A stretch of 64,000 nucleotides of DNA, taken from the NCBI RefSeq assembly GCF_000346465.2, contig NC_034011.1, forward strand, positions 26,595,941 through 26,659,940. Reading direction: 5' to 3'. This document shows, in pieces, positions 21,213 to 32,243 of the stretch (position 1 is its first letter; each line of letters opens with the position of its first letter). Both the position numbers and the translations under genes were made by a program. Source of the stretch: Prunus persica (taxonomy: Eukaryota; Streptophyta; Magnoliopsida; Rosales; Rosaceae). The notes under the pieces were generated by a model. It was not told the origin of the DNA. It saw nothing but the letters and a program-made list of their open reading frames with translations, and made no database searches.

Positions 21213-22960
21213 GTATGCCATGTTGTTTTGTGTGCTGTGTTGGGGGTAACCTGAAGCACTGTGGAAAATGCCTTCAGTCGTATCATCTCCATAAGGAAAA
21301 GAAACACATTGAAGTGTCTGGCACAAGACAAATACCAATTAAAACCTTTCCGACAAGTCTTGATGAGGTTCCTTCCCAAAGGGATGCATATGGGAATACG
21401 TCTAGTGGCAAGAAAGTAGGCTCATCTTCAAATGCTAATGCTGGAGCATTGGTTGATGATAATAATGTCGGAGGGAGGTTAGTTTCTCAATTGGTGATGA
21501 ATTCCGCTGTAATTATTGCTGATTTTGTAAGACAAAAATCACCATCAGCAGCAGCAGCATTTGAAAGAAAAAGCAGCTCTGAATGTGATGGTAGCTCGCC
21601 AAGATTGAATACATCAAACTTAGAAGACACTGATTCATTCTCTAGAAATAAGTTAGATAAATTAGGTGGTGATTCAGCTTGCGTGAAACAAGTTGACCAT
21701 CCCATTGATTACTTTCTGCCGAAGGAATAAAAGAAAAAAAGGATATGGATGAGTCTAATATACATAGGAAATCACTGCCCATGGAAAATAGCTGCTCATT
21801 GATAACCAAACTGAATAATTCTGTTTGTACTAATACCAGTTCTTATGAAGAAACTTCCCCTGAAAACTGCTCAGTAGATCATGAAGCAGATTTGAAGCAC
21901 TCCAGAGAGGTATGCAATATGAAGCCTATCTTTTGTCAATTTGGAAATAATGTATCTGTCTATGAGCACAAACACAATCCTGTGAAATGAGAAATAGAAA
22001 ATAAGATGCGACATGGAAAATACATTCTCATTTACATGTATTCTATAATAATACATATGTACAAAAACAAGGTCAGAATAAAAGGTACATAATTGTTAGT
22101 GCTTAGTTGCCCTCCAGTGGCTGACTGACTCCACTATTATGTGCATTCTTAACCTGATACTTCATTTCTGTATATGTAATTTGTAATCACCGATCTAATT
22201 TCTTTGCTACGGATCATTGATTTGCTTACTTCATTCACCGGGACAGTTTGATGCATGAAGAAGAACAACTTCATGATGAGGAAAAGACAGGCAGTGACGC
22301 CTTACAACAGGCTGGAGAAGTACTTGGCCAGAGTGCTCAAAGTGCAATGGATGTTGAAGTTCTTTGCATGGATCATTTAAGAAAAAGTAGTGATAGTAGA
22401 GACTCCTCTTCTGAAGCTACAACTCTATGTAAACCAGGAAAAACCCATGCATTGATAAGAGATGAAGCTCAAGTTTTATCAAGTGCTGATCCTAAAGCAA
22501 CAGCAGATCACTTCCTTATTTGGACTTGTCTGTTATCCCCACTGGTAGGACTTCATTAATTTCCGGGGATGCATTTGAACCAGTAACATTATCAATTCAC
22601 ATTGTGTTTAACTTATTCATTTTGGACTAATTGTTTTAGAAACTTATTCTTCAATTTTTTTTGGCTATTGCATTTGTTTTTGTTCCTAGGACCATGGTGG
22701 TTCTAATCATTCTGCAAAAGTATGGCCAGCCAATGGTTGTACAGGTGAAAGGGGAACTGGGAGGTCTGCAAAGAAACCTGGTGAGTTATTGTTGCATCTG
22801 TTTTTCCACTGAAAATTTCTTTTTGTTTTTTACTTTATGAATTTATTAGTCGCATTACAATCATTTTGATGTGGTAGATAAAGGAAGGAGTGCAAAGGAG
22901 GAGGCATCCAAACGTGGGAAGGTCCGAGAAATACAGAAAAAGCCATCTTCCATGCTTTAA
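21213..22960 (+). pseudogene. PKR1/CHR4-like chromatin-remodeller fragment, copy 2
   Basis: The first piece, after a TTCTTGCAG acceptor at 21213, holds half a PHD finger (CFVCCVGGNLKHCGKCLQSYHL; Cys pairs plus YHL) and then an open linker to a stop at about 21730. The ligands of the second half of the finger are missing. Further linker-like open stretches lie at 21745-21987 and 22248-22559. The C-terminal pieces (DHGGSNHSAK at about 22691 and KEEASKRGKVREIQKKPSSML ending at 22960) match copy 1. No helicase or chromodomain is present between them. I infer an internally deleted copy of a CHD3-type gene. The PHD half is well supported; the exact family is less certain. Confidence 0.5.
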
Positions 22961-22997
22961 GCACTTGGGGAAATGGCCATTCCAATATTTGAAGAGT

Positions 22998-23315
22998 ATA
23001 GTCGCGGCTGTATTATTTAATTATTATATTTAAACGGTACTCCCGCTCGGCTATGCTCATTAAATATTATATTCAAATAGTACAGCCGTGCGGCTATATG
23101 CTTTAAATAGAATATTTAACAGTATCGCCGAGCGGCTATACTCTTTAAATAGACTGTCCTGACAGTATAGCCGCGCAATACTCTATAAATAGAATATTTG
23201 AACATATAGCCGCGCGGCTGTACAGCTAAAATAGCCGCGCGGCTATACCCCTTAAATAGGATGCTGTAACAGTATAGCCCAGCGGCTATACTCTATAAAT
23301 AGAAAGTTTTCACAG
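22998..23315. repeat. Palindromic satellite array D
   Basis: About eight units, including ATAGCCGCGCGGCTATAC and AGTATCGCCGAGCGGCTATA. As in array A, a remodeller C-terminal fragment precedes it and the kinase intron (TTGGTCATATATCC, at about 23348) follows. Confidence 0.85.
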
Positions 23316-23344
23316 TATATTCGTTTTGTTTATCTGCTTTTGTC

Positions 23345-23580
23345 TGTTGGTCATATATCCTTTACTCCTTTCTCGTCTCTTTATAAATTTAATTTTACTG
23401 TCTCAGAAAAACAAATGTGAGAGTTTTTTGTATTATAATAGGTTTACCATGAGTAGCCGAACTGATATATTTATCGTTGGTGTGGTCATCAATAGCTGAT
23501 TTGATACAAATCTCACTGATTATGTTTTGCAGCAGAAACTTGATCCCGGGTACAATGTAACAATGTGATGCAAACGTTAC
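23345..23580 (+). pseudogene. ABC1-kinase intron and last-exon remnant, copy 2
   Basis: The sequence matches 11.98-12.26 kb: CATATATCCTTTACTCC, the GGTTTACCATGAGTAGC segment, TTGGTGTGGTCATCAATA, a TATGTTTTGCAG acceptor, and then AGAAACTTGATCCCGGGTAC from the last exon. The exon is then broken. Confidence 0.7.
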
Positions 23581-23599
23581 TAAATAAATACATAAAACA

Positions 23600-24012
23600 A
23601 TCTATACAAAGAAATTGTAAAGGGATAATCCAGAGGATTCCTATGATTTGAAATAACTTTACTACCATTAAATCCTAACAATATCAAAACTACATTTGGA
23701 TTGGATTGGATGTGCTAACTTCTTTCGATCCTTCCTGTGAACCAACCCGCCTTTAGAGGCAGCTTGCAAAAATAACGACCCTGCACAGTCCAAGCTCTGA
23801 CCGTCCTTGGATTCGACTCGGCAGGAATTCAAATTTTGTAAGCTTAATTACAAATTAGCCTCAACCAACCTCCCCCGAAGTCCTGCAACTCGGAAGAAGC
23901 ATCTCGTCTCATCTTTCTGGGTTTAAACATTTCCATATGAGGATCTCTTAGTGCTCAAACCCATCCGAAAAAAGTGACATAAATGAACAGTTAATAATTT
24001 TCTCCAATGCTT
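23600..24012. other. DNA between the kinase remnant and the RAD5A fragment
   Basis: No gene recognised. The right end probably derives from the 3' UTR of the RAD5A-like gene, since the downstream order is kept. Confidence 0.4.
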
Positions 24013-24385
24013 TCAAGTAAAAAGCATCTTTAGTTCCTCTATGCGAGCAGTTCGAACTTCTTGGTCAGTCAAAGCACCCGAAATGAGTCGCTGCTTACGT
24101 GCTTGTACTGCTTCCATTTTCTCCTCAACCGTTCCCTGCCATCCATGAACATCCAAGTAATATAACACCAATCAGAAGGGTGAATGTCGTCACATTCATG
24201 GGTGATGATGCCCTTTGAAATTCCAAAACTTTGTAAGAGCCACCCGACCCAGTCCATTATAAAGAAATAAGACATTAAAATTTATCAGATAAGAAAAAGG
24301 ACCTTCATGATAAACCGCCTGATCATCACCCTTTTTGTTTGACCAATACGATGAATACGCATGACAGCTTGTTCCTCCACAGCTG
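24013..24385 (-). pseudogene. RAD5A-like SNF2 helicase, last two exons only
   Basis: Exon 24385-24304 reads AVEEQAVMRIHRIGQTKRVM and ends RRFIMK before a GT; HRIGQ is SNF2 helicase motif VI. Exon 24135-24013 reads GTVEEKMEAVQARKQRLISG and ends ARIEELKMLFT and a stop, which I recognise as the C-terminus of plant RAD5A. Both pieces are open and the splice sites look good. The rest of the gene is missing: homology stops at 24385 and palindromic array E starts in the next bases. RAD5A acts in post-replication DNA repair; this fragment cannot. Confidence 0.75.
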
Positions 24386-24915
24386 GGGCTATACCCTCTC
24401 GAATAGAATATTTTCAATGTATAGACGCACGGCTATACTCTATGAATAGAAAATTTTGAAAGTATCGCCGATCAGCTATACCCTTTCAGTAGAATATTTT
24501 CAACGTATCGCCGTGCGGCTATACTCTATAAATGGAATATTTAAGAGTACCGCCGCACGGCTATACTCTATAAATAGAAAATTTTAACTGTATAGCCGTA
24601 CGGCTATATCCTTGCGAATAGTTTTTTCGCTGTATAGCCGTTCGGCTATACTCTGTAAATAGAAATTTTGAAAATACCGCCGCTCGGCTATACCCTTCGA
24701 ATAGAAATTTTAAAAGTACCGCCTCTCGGCTATACCCTATAAATGGAATATTAAAAGTATAGCCGATCGGCTATTTATAAGTACAGCCGTTCAGCTATAC
24801 TTTATAAATAGAAAATTATAACAGTATAGCCGTTCGGCTGTACCCTTTTAAATAGAATATTTTCAAAGTATAGCCGTGCGGCTAGACTCTATAAATGGAA
24901 TATTTAAAAGTATAG
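24386..24915. repeat. Palindromic satellite array E (largest)
   Basis: About 13 units. Unit starts at 24419, 24462, 24505, 24547, 24590, 24632, 24674, 24716, 24757, 24781, 24824 and 24868 give spacings of 41-44 bp, with one shortened unit of 24 bp. The core is GTATAGCCGNNCGGCTATAC, in which the central two bases vary (TA, TT, AT, GT, CA) while the arms mostly keep. The spacer typically reads TCTATAAATAGAAAATTTT. Confidence 0.9.
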
Positions 24916-25308
24916 TTTGGTTATACGTTTTAATTAGCAGTTATGTTTTAATTATTGTTTACTTAGGGAATAATTAGTGTTTAAATATTTTATTAAATAA
25001 AAAAATTAATAAATTAATAAATATAATTTATGAAGTTAATTAAAATATTTAATACTAATGTTTCAATAAATAAATAATAAATATAATATAATTACTAATG
25101 AATGTAATTAAATAAGGCTAAGATATTACTTAATCCCACAAATAGTTTCTTTACTTTTATTCTTTGGCCAACTAATTTAATTCAATATATGTAATTAAGT
25201 AATATCTTAGACTTTTTTAATTGCTTTAATTAGTATTTATATTTTAATTATTATTTCTTTAGTGCATATTAAAATATTTTATTGATCTACTACTGGGGCA
25301 TATTTAAA

Positions 25309-25480
25309 CTTGATCCCGGGTAAATGTGATGTAAACACTGCTTCTCAAAGTCCCTTTCTTACACGGCTGAAGGGCTAATGGCTCCATAAGAAGGTCTTGT
25401 CAGTGCTAATGTTATGATTACTAAACAATTTTGAGAGTTATAAAATCCAAAATATACCAATCCCAAGAAGTGGACATGAA
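25309..25480 (+). pseudogene. ABC1-kinase last exon and 3' flank, copy 3
   Basis: AACTTGATCCCGGGTAAATG begins the match to the last exon. The 3' flank (GGGCTAATGGCTCCATAAGA to CAATTTTGAGAG) then matches 12287-12350 closely. A short insertion separates them. Confidence 0.75.
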
Positions 25481-25749
25481 CATTTAGATCTTCATTTATT
25501 TAATTTTTTTTTGTTTTGGAAATTGCCATACGTTTTGAAGGTTCAATCCTTCTGTATTTGGTTTTATAAAAAACAGTAGAGAGGTAAAAGACAGAAATAA
25601 AGTGGAATTCTATTCTTTGTTGGTCCATTTTGCATCTTTTGGGTCTTGACAAAATGTCAGTAATTTGGGTCTTTACGTATCTTGTTTAGGATATATTCGT
25701 TTACTAAATGTTTTTTTTTCAAGGTTATTAACTTATTAGCTATTGTAGG

Positions 25750-25900
25750 AGCAAAGAAACAGTGTTTTTCCACTGGAAATTTCTTTTTATTTTTTACTCT
25801 ATGAATTTATTAGTAGCATTACAATCATTTTGATGTGGTAGATAAAGGAAGGACTGCAAAAGCTATCTTCCATGCTTTAAGCACAATGGCCATTCTAATA
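25750..25900 (+). pseudogene. Remodeller C-terminal fragment, copy 3 (heavily reduced)
   Basis: The intron segment (CATTTTGATGTGGTAGATAA) and AAAGGAAGGACTGCAAAAGC match copies 1 and 2. A deletion then joins it to CTATCTTCCATGCTTTAAGC. Array F follows directly. Confidence 0.6.
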
Positions 25901-25907
25901 TTTGAAG

Positions 25908-26205
25908 AGTATAGTCGCGATTGCATTATTTAATTATTATATTTAAATGGTATCGTCGTTCGGCTATACTTATTAAATATTATATTCAAATAGTATAGTC
26001 GCGCAGCTATACTCTTTAAATATTATATTTAAATAGTCTAGCGCTATACTCATTAAATATTATATTAAAATAGTACAGTCGCCCTGCTATAAGTTTTTAA
26101 TATTATATCTAAATAGTATAGCCGCACGGCTATACTGTTTTTAATTCAAATATTTAAATAGTATTCAAATATTTAAATAGATGCTCGGCTATACTGTTTT
26201 TAATA
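25908..26205. repeat. Palindromic satellite array F
   Basis: About seven degenerate units, the clearest being AGTATAGCCGCACGGCTATA near 26117. Spacing is less regular than in array E. Confidence 0.8.
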
Positions 26206-28758
26206 TATTCTAATATACCTATTTTATTTTATTTAAAAAAATTAGTCTTTTTAGTTTAATATTTGTAATTAAGAACTATCTTAGTCTTATTTAATTACTA
26301 AATATTTCAATTATTATTTATGTATGAATAATTAGTATTGAAATATTTTACTTAATTTTTGTTTACTTTTTTTTTTGTTTTAAAATTTCGTACAATTAGT
26401 TTGTTTAGTTTAATATTTTTAATTAAGTAATATATTAGTCTTATTTAATTACTTTAATTAGTGAATAATTAGTTTAAATATTTTAATTAATTTCAGAAAT
26501 TACTTAATAAATCGTATTTTAAATTCTTTTATGGACTTGAAAAACTATTTCTAATTCCCAAAAGTATTTTTTCAATAGTTTCTATTATTTAAAAATCCTG
26601 GAAAATTCGTTTAAGTACCTAAAAATATTGTAAAAACTATTTTAGTATTCCAAAAATTGATTTTAGCCTCCAAATCTGAAATCCAAGTCTCAAACCAAAA
26701 ACCCTAACTTCCAAACTTGTTCCAAAAACCTTTCTCAAGCCTCCAACATAAGTCTATTAGGGCACTTATTACTCTATTAGGCTTGGAAACTCATGTAACT
26801 CAATCTAGCGTTTACGATTAGGGTTTTGATCTCAATGTACGACTTAACCAGACCTAATCCTAGTTAGTTGAGTACGCCTTGATGTAGATTTGAACAAGTG
26901 GTTTGTTGTCGGAAATTAAAGAATTCTCTGTCAAGGCTGCAACAAAGTGAACAAAGAATAAACAATTCTCTGTAGAATAGAATAAAAATGAATCATCCAT
27001 AGAATCTCCATTAGCTGAAGCGGTTTCCAGATGTTCCTAGAAACTATATAGCCGTGATCATCTAACCATTACCTGTAATGGAACATGGCAGGTGCTTAGA
27101 CAACCCTGCAGTAATCGACATATAGCAGTGAGCAAAACTGATGCTTATATTTTCCAGGAACAGCCACTATATACAATACTTTCACATGCTTTGCTAAAGC
27201 ACTACTAATTGTTTAAGCACAGAGACCTTGTGACATTATACGCATCACCAGGTGAAAGGTTTACACACGCCCACGCAGACACAAAATTTGCCACCCATAT
27301 ATGATTTATGAAAAAAAAATACGAGTTCTATATCTTCCTTCTTTATTGAAGACATGGACACAGTCCCACAATTTTGGGCACCTAAAACCTGAGCAATGCA
27401 GCATCTTGACATGTTCAACGAAGAATCTCCATTAATTTCTTCTCTTTTTCTGTAAAGATGCTCGGGTGTCACATGAGAAAGCAGGGAGGGATAAATGTCT
27501 TTCCCAGCAAGCAGTGGCACTTGCATTGCACATGTAAGCTCACGTATTTCTTTGATTGCTGAACAAATACTATAAAAGGGCCATTCTCTTCACCTGTTTT
27601 TCATGACAAGGGCAGGCACTTTCAATCACTGATCAACTTTGTAATCATATGACGGAGAAAATAAGACATTGGTTCTAGGATCATTGAAAGTTCACCTCTA
27701 GCTTTTCAACTTTTGCTTTATGATCTTCCCGAAGCAGACTTCATCAGTCTTCTTTCTAAATGTACCGGCGTTTATCCCGGACCATGGAAAGATATATACC
27801 ACACAACTGTCTGTGTCTCTTAACAAAATCTTCGGGGTGTGTGTAAAAAAGGACCACTTGTCCTTCTCCGGCTGATAAGCAAATTATTCATTGTTCGATT
27901 GAAAATCATTACTTTTGTAAGTCTGATTAATTTATTAATTTGTTTGTTTCCATTAGCCAACCGAAACAAAACTATTCCATTTCAATCCCATTGGTATAAA
28001 GTGCTTGAAATTTTATTTAACAGTAGCATCAATACCAATCACCCAGTTGCAATATATAATGTGCTAGTTTCGGGGACACCTTAAAGATTTTGTATGTAAT
28101 GGATAGCGGATATTTTTTTTATTATTGTAAAGGACTTATAGTTTAGGTGATTAAGATATCATATGTATATGTTTTTTTTTGACAAAACAATAAAGTTTTT
28201 TACTAAAATGGTTTTCCGTTCTGATTTATGTGTCCACCGGAAGGTCGTGTTCTGATTTGCCCTTATTGTGCCTTCATGATTTTTTTTTCTTCCCTCTTTA
28301 CTTATTTATCAAAATTGGGCCTGGCCATTGTCAAACAAAGGACTAGACAGTTGGACCGAACCGAGGCCTGTGGTACAGTGTGGGCCCAATATGGACGTGG
28401 TACGGAGTTAAACGCGACCATGAGCAGAGAACAGTTGGCATATGCGGAGTACTGCCCTGCCCTTGATCTTTTTTTCATCAAAGCCCTGCCCTTGATTTTA
28501 TTTCTTGACAGCTGGGCATCGAAGTTATAAAAACCATTCGAAATAGCAAACATACCAAACAACTATTAATTTTCATTTAGAAAAGGAAAGCCAGAAAACA
28601 GTAAGCTAAGGCACACGGAGCGAAAGTGAATGGAAACCATTGGCGCCCAACTCTTTTGCTCCTCAGAATTCCAGTGCAACTATTTTCTTCTCTCTCAATT
28701 TCAAGCACTCTCTTATCTTTATAAATGGTTTACTCCGCGTTATGGGTTTGGATGAAAA
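26206..28758. other. AT-rich intergenic DNA between the island and the kelch gene
   Basis: Copies of the dispersed AT block lie near 26250-26470. A 93-codon open stretch on the minus strand at 27245-27526 (LLAGKDIYPSLLSHVTPEHL within it) has no homology I recognise and may be chance or another fragment. GGGCC/TGGGC motifs near 28318-28387 could belong to the promoter of the kelch gene. Confidence 0.45.
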
Positions 28759-31526
28759 ATGTCCAGGTTTACCCAACATCACACTCATTCTTCTTCTGCT
28801 GCAAAATGGGTATTTCTCACATCTTGCGCATGTCTGCTCGGAGGTGCCCTCGTTGCAGATTTTCTTTGGGCTTCTTCTTCCTATTCTTCTTCTGCCTATT
28901 CCTTCATTTCTTCCAATTTGGCGCTTGACAAATCTGGGGCCTTGGTTGTACCAAATGTCACCGCCAATGAAGCTGACCAGGTAATGCCCATTTTTTTTAT
29001 TCCCATTTGTGTTTGTGTTTTTTTTTTAATGAAATTTGTTAAATTTGTTTTTTTTTTTGTTGGGGATATAAGCATATTGTTTCCTATGGAATCTCTGGGA
29101 TAGCAGGAAATTTTTAAGAAAAAAATGGATAACTTATTGTTTACTCTTATACTTTATGTTATTTTGGATTTCGGAAAGTTAGAAAACTTATCAGAGTATC
29201 TTTTTTCAATCCAGTTAAGGTGGAATGTTGTTTTCTCAGCCCAAAGTAATTGAAATATTGAGAATTCAAATGCATTTCTTGTTTGGCATTTTGGTAGTTG
29301 CTGGTTGGTTATGAATTATGCATTTCTTATATGTAGAAAGGAAGTTTCAAAGACAAAAAGGAACATGCTTCGGAGAGATTATTATCTGGAACTTTTGCAG
29401 ATATATCTGCACCTGAGTTACCATGGGAGAATATGACGCCCGCACCGGTGCCTCGTCTCGATGGCTCTTCAATACAGATTAAGAATATATTTTACGTGTT
29501 TGCAGGATATGGCACAATTGACCATGTGAGGATCTTTGTCTATCTTTTTTGCTTGTCTGATATTCATGTATAATTTGAGTTTGGAGCACTTTGGAGCAGG
29601 GTGTTATTAACACCTTCATCTATTTTGCTTTAAGTTCTGTATTTTACTTATTGCGCTCTTCTTTTAGATTAATAACTGGTGGTCATAAGATGTTGGAATG
29701 CTTTATGAAGTTAAACCAATTCAATAGTTTGAATGTGATCTTACTTTCACTATTTCACTTATGCATTTGTGTTATAGGTGCACTCTCATGTTGATGTATA
29801 CAATTTCACTGACAATACATGGGGGGAAAGATTGGATATCCCAAAAGAGATGGCGCATTCGCATTTAGGAGTGGCCACTGATGGAAGATACATATATGTG
29901 GTATCAGGACAATATGGTCCCCAATGCAGAGGGCCTACAGCTCGTATATTTGTGCTGGACACAGAGACAAAGAAATGGAGCAGTATGCTTCCATTGCCTT
30001 CCCCCAGGTACCTAATTTGGTTAGGTTTTGTGTTAATCGCGTTGCACATTACACTGTACAAATACATTATACCTCTTGCTTCATCTTTCTTTACTCAATC
30101 TACTCTTAACATGCTAGTCCTTAACTTGGTTTACTGAGTCAGATGATATCTTCTCTTATCTGCATGGTTACCTTCTATCAAATAACTTTGCAGACCAAGT
30201 AAACTCCAGAAATTGCTATTTTCTTATTGACGTTATTCCTTGTGCTCTACTGTTGGTAGCTGTAAAAGTTGGGAAAGAAACAAATCTTTTCTTTGACATG
30301 CTTAAAAGAGTTAAGAGTAGAGTCAAGAATGCTCTTCGTTTGACTCTCAAACTGTTGATCTAATGAAGTTCCATTAGAGTTATATTGGTGGCTGAAATTT
30401 ATGTGAAGTAATCCATATATTTGACACCTAGATTAGATGATAGGATTTAACATGATAATTTGCAGGTATGCTCCAGCAACTCAATTGTGGAGAGGCAGAC
30501 TCCATGTAATGGGCGGCAGCAAAGAAAACCGCCATACGCCTAGTGTGGATCACTGGAGTATTGCTGTGAAGGACGGCAAAGCATTGGAGAAAGAGTGGCG
30601 GAAAGAAGCACCCATTCCCCATGGGGGACCACATAGGTTTGTTTGTCTTACCATCAATTTCATTCACTTGAAAAATTTCCTCTCAGCAACTTGAAATCCT
30701 GTGGGTTTGTTTTAGTGTTTTCTCACTGCGAGAGTCAATCTTCTAACAGGGCTTGTGTTGTGATGAATGATCGCCTCTTTCTTATTGGTGGTCAGGAGGG
30801 TGATTTTATGCCCAAGCCTGGGTCACCAATTTTCAAATGTTCACGTAGGCATGAGGTATTATTGTGTTTTCATTAGAACACAATATCCGATTGTACTTGA
30901 TCTATTAGTCACCATACCCACAGTTACTTTGGCATGATGAACAGAAGTGGCAATAATTATTCACATGATCTCTTATAGCCTCAGTTGTTACTGTTTTCAG
31001 GTGGTTTACGGGGATGCTTATATGCTGGATGGTGAAATGAAATGGAAAGTGTTGCCTCCCATGCCAAAACCCAACTCTCACATAGAGTGTTCTTGGGTAA
31101 TTGTCAACAATTCAATTATCATTGCTGGAGGTACAACAGAAAAGAACCCAGTGACCAAAAGGATGATCCTTGTTGGGGAGGTTTTCCGGTTCCAAGTGGA
31201 CTCCATGGTATTAGTCTTCCCTTACCCCTATTACTAGAATACTTTAAAAATAAGAAAGGAACATGCATTGTGGTGTCTTAATTTACAACTTATCTTTAAA
31301 GCTTGCGTTGTGCTATTACAGTGTGTTTATCTTACTTGTGAACAACTTATTTGCTACACAGACTTGGTCGGTGATCGGAAGGCTTCCCTACCGAGTGAAA
31401 ACGACATTAACCGGTTTCTGGAACGGTTACTTGTATTTTACATCTGGGCAGCGGGACAGAGGACCAGAGAATCCACAGCCAAGACAGGTCGTCGGAGATA
31501 TGTTTAGAACCAAGCTGAATTTGTAG
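28759..31526 (+). CDS. Kelch-repeat protein with N-terminal membrane anchor
   Basis: Seven exons: 28759-28980, 29337-29525, 29778-30007, 30466-30636, 30750-30855, 31001-31207 and 31362-31526, giving 429 aa. A hydrophobic segment at about residues 17-38 (WVFLTSCACLLGGALVADFL) looks like a signal anchor. Kelch repeats follow, seen as VFAGYGT-DHVHSHVDVYN, VVSGQYGPQC, LHVMGGSKENR, LFLIGGQEGD and IIAGGTTEKN, which should form a beta-propeller. The order and length match the plant kelch family that includes Arabidopsis At3g27220, to my recollection. I chose the start at 28759 because it puts the anchor in frame; an ATG in another frame lies just upstream. The molecular role is not known to me. Confidence 0.93.
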
Positions 31527-32243
31527 TCAAATTTTGTCTCGTCAACCAGTTTTATAATTATTTTAGATTCTCATTCACCTTCTTAGAATTTAAATCGGGT
31601 CAATTTTGTTGATTTTTTTCTTCTTTTCTTCACTTTACCTAGATAGTTGAAACTTGAAGAGATATTTTACTTATAAAATTGTGTACACAATATATGAAAG
31701 CTGCGAGAAAATCAAATTTGCCGTTCATTTTTCGTTCTGATTGCTCATTGATAAAGGGGCAACTGTCTCTGACTAATACATGTTTTTTTTTATGTTGGAA
31801 GCTCATCCAAGTTCGAATGTTCTTAATCATTTTAATTAGACGAGAAGATTTTGAGATCTTTAATGCATATTACTAAAGATAAGTGGATTGGTAAGAAGGG
31901 AGAAATAAATACAACACTGACGTGAAATCAAATTCTTTCTCCAGCTTATAGTTTGAGGTTGTAGGTCAGTCAGTCCACAAGAAAGTATCGTTTGTTTCCC
32001 TCCAATCGAACTCACGGTGTCAATTCCCTTTCAGCCCCTTGGCGCTCTCAGACTCTTATCTCTCGCACATAATAATCACTCAGAAAAAATCTGAAATTCC
32101 CACCTCACCTCCCATTTCCCGACAACTGTCAAAACCTAGCTTTGTACACTCACAGCGGACTTCCCCCTCACTCTCTGTGTGAATTATTCTTCAACCTCAA
32201 ATAGCAAATCTCAAATCCCAACCCTAACATCCACCACTCTGCC
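31527..32243. other. Intergenic DNA: 3' UTR of the kelch gene and promoter of the SET gene
   Basis: No gene recognised. The last 100 bp are C/T-rich, as is usual for a plant leader. Confidence 0.5.

Noticed and set aside
24386..24915. CRISPR-like appearance of regularly spaced palindromes
   Set aside because: The spacers are similar to one another rather than unique, the host is a plant, and there are no cas genes; it is a satellite.
24386..24915. Series of intrinsic terminators (hairpin plus T-run)
   Set aside because: Rho-independent termination does not apply to plant nuclear genes, and the arms are too regular over 13 units.
27245..27526. 93-codon frame on the minus strand
   Set aside because: No recognisable motif, no conserved splice structure; kept only as a remark in the intergenic entry.
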